From Oribacterium sp. (GTDB lineage Bacteria; Bacillota_A; Clostridia; Lachnospirales; Lachnospiraceae), in NCBI GenBank assembly GCA_017940955.1, contig JAGAXP010000292.1, forward strand, positions 1 to 5,463: a stretch of 5,463 nt of DNA, in the 5' to 3' direction. The translations under genes and the position numbers were made by a program. Below the pieces are notes generated by a model. That model saw only the letters and a list, made by a program, of their open reading frames with translations. It was not told where the DNA came from and did no database searches. Shown here in pieces: positions 5,289 through 5,463 of the stretch (position 1 is the first letter of the stretch; each line of letters opens with the position of its first letter).

Positions 5289-5321
5289 AAAAAGCCTCTC
5301 TCGTCTGCAAACGAGGGAGGC
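5289..5321 (-). terminator. Intrinsic terminator of the gene at the right edge
   Basis: Arms 5294-5304 and 5311-5321 form an 11-bp stem with one C-A mismatch on the minus strand and a 6-nt loop (TTGCAG). A TTTTT tail follows (plus 5289-5293). It begins 15 bp after the stop codon of the partial gene at 5337-5463 and has no U run on the plus strand, so it terminates leftward transcription. Confidence 0.85.
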
Positions 5322-5336
5322 ATAAATCCATGTGGC

Positions 5337-5463
5337 TTATAACATATTCATAATATAATCAGGTGTATCAGTGATTGTAACCGAAGTTACTCTTCCGTCT
5401 GCATCATATCCGTCCCAGTTTACTCCGGCACCGGTATGACCTGAACCATCATCGTCAAAGTTA
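5337..5463 (-). CDS. C-terminal 41 residues of an unknown protein (5' part outside window)
   Basis: An open minus-strand frame enters at the right edge and ends at TAA (plus 5337-5339). The visible tail contains N-F-D-D-D-G-S-G-H-T-G, then W-D-G-Y-D-A-D-G-R-V-T-S-V-T, and ends P-D-Y-I-M-N-M-L. The D-D-D-G-S-G stretch is like calcium-binding loops of secreted bacterial proteins. Y-D-A-D-G-R-V-T-S-V-T resembles one YD (RHS) repeat unit. Either points to an exported or surface protein, but 41 residues are too few for a family. A terminator follows directly at 5289-5321, which supports this being a genuine gene end. The first base of the window edge (5463) belongs to an incomplete codon. Confidence 0.7.
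   Translation of the reverse strand, partial: NFDDDGSGHTGAGVNWDGYDADGRVTSVTITDTPDYIMNML

Noticed and set aside
1..5463. CRISPR array or cas operon to accompany the CARF-HEPN protein.
   Set aside because: No regularly spaced direct repeats and no Cas10, Csm, Cmr, Cas1 or Cas2 signatures are present in the window.

Overview
All six genes in this window lie on the minus strand. The DNA is moderately AT-rich with AT-rich intergenic spacers. The gene content (a GlpP-type antiterminator upstream of glycerol kinase, strong AGGAGG-like ribosome binding sites, intrinsic terminators, a Firmicute-style type IV prepilin and a CARF-HEPN protein) points to a Clostridia-class Firmicute. Lachnospiraceae is my best guess, inferred from protein style and not proven.

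Left part (1-1440): a glycerol catabolism unit. GlpP (726-1301) is transcribed leftward into glpK (1-552, cut by the window edge). An intrinsic terminator (1323-1377) sits in the glpP leader, only 21 nt before the glpP start codon. This suggests that GlpP, when bound to glycerol-3-phosphate, promotes read-through of its own leader and so of glpK. The glpP-glpK spacer holds two perfect dyads but no U-tailed terminator, which fits co-transcription.

Middle (1561-3640): a 632-residue protein (1618-3516) with its own predicted promoter. Its N-terminal half resembles the CARF domains of Csm6/Csx1/TM1812-type CRISPR ancillary proteins. Its C-terminal region carries a textbook HEPN RNase motif (R-N-x3-H, residues 547-552). 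No Cas10, Csm/Cmr gene, adaptation gene or CRISPR array is present here, so locally it is an orphan. A 23-bp stem, 15-nt loop hairpin (1561-1621) with a GGGGACGGGG loop overlaps its stop codon and looks like a REP/RAYT-type element.

Right part (3731-5127): a two-gene unit. A small protein of unknown function (4449-5051) has a PD-(D/E)XK-like N-terminus (P-D...E-V-T-H) and a Cys/His cluster. It is followed after 37 bp by a type IV prepilin/pseudopilin (3857-4411). A good extended -10 promoter lies upstream of the first gene. A structured 3' untranslated region and a strong intrinsic terminator (3731-3766) close the unit. At the right edge the last 41 codons of another gene (5337-5463) end just before a terminator (5289-5321).

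Gene-poor stretches: 1302-1617 holds the glpP leader, its promoter region, A/T tracts and the REP-like hairpin. 3517-3856 holds the CARF-HEPN promoter, the prepilin terminator and the 3' UTR structure. 5052-5336 holds the promoter of the 4449-5051 gene, an operator-like dyad and the terminator of the edge gene. I see no RNA genes, CRISPR repeats or transposase genes.
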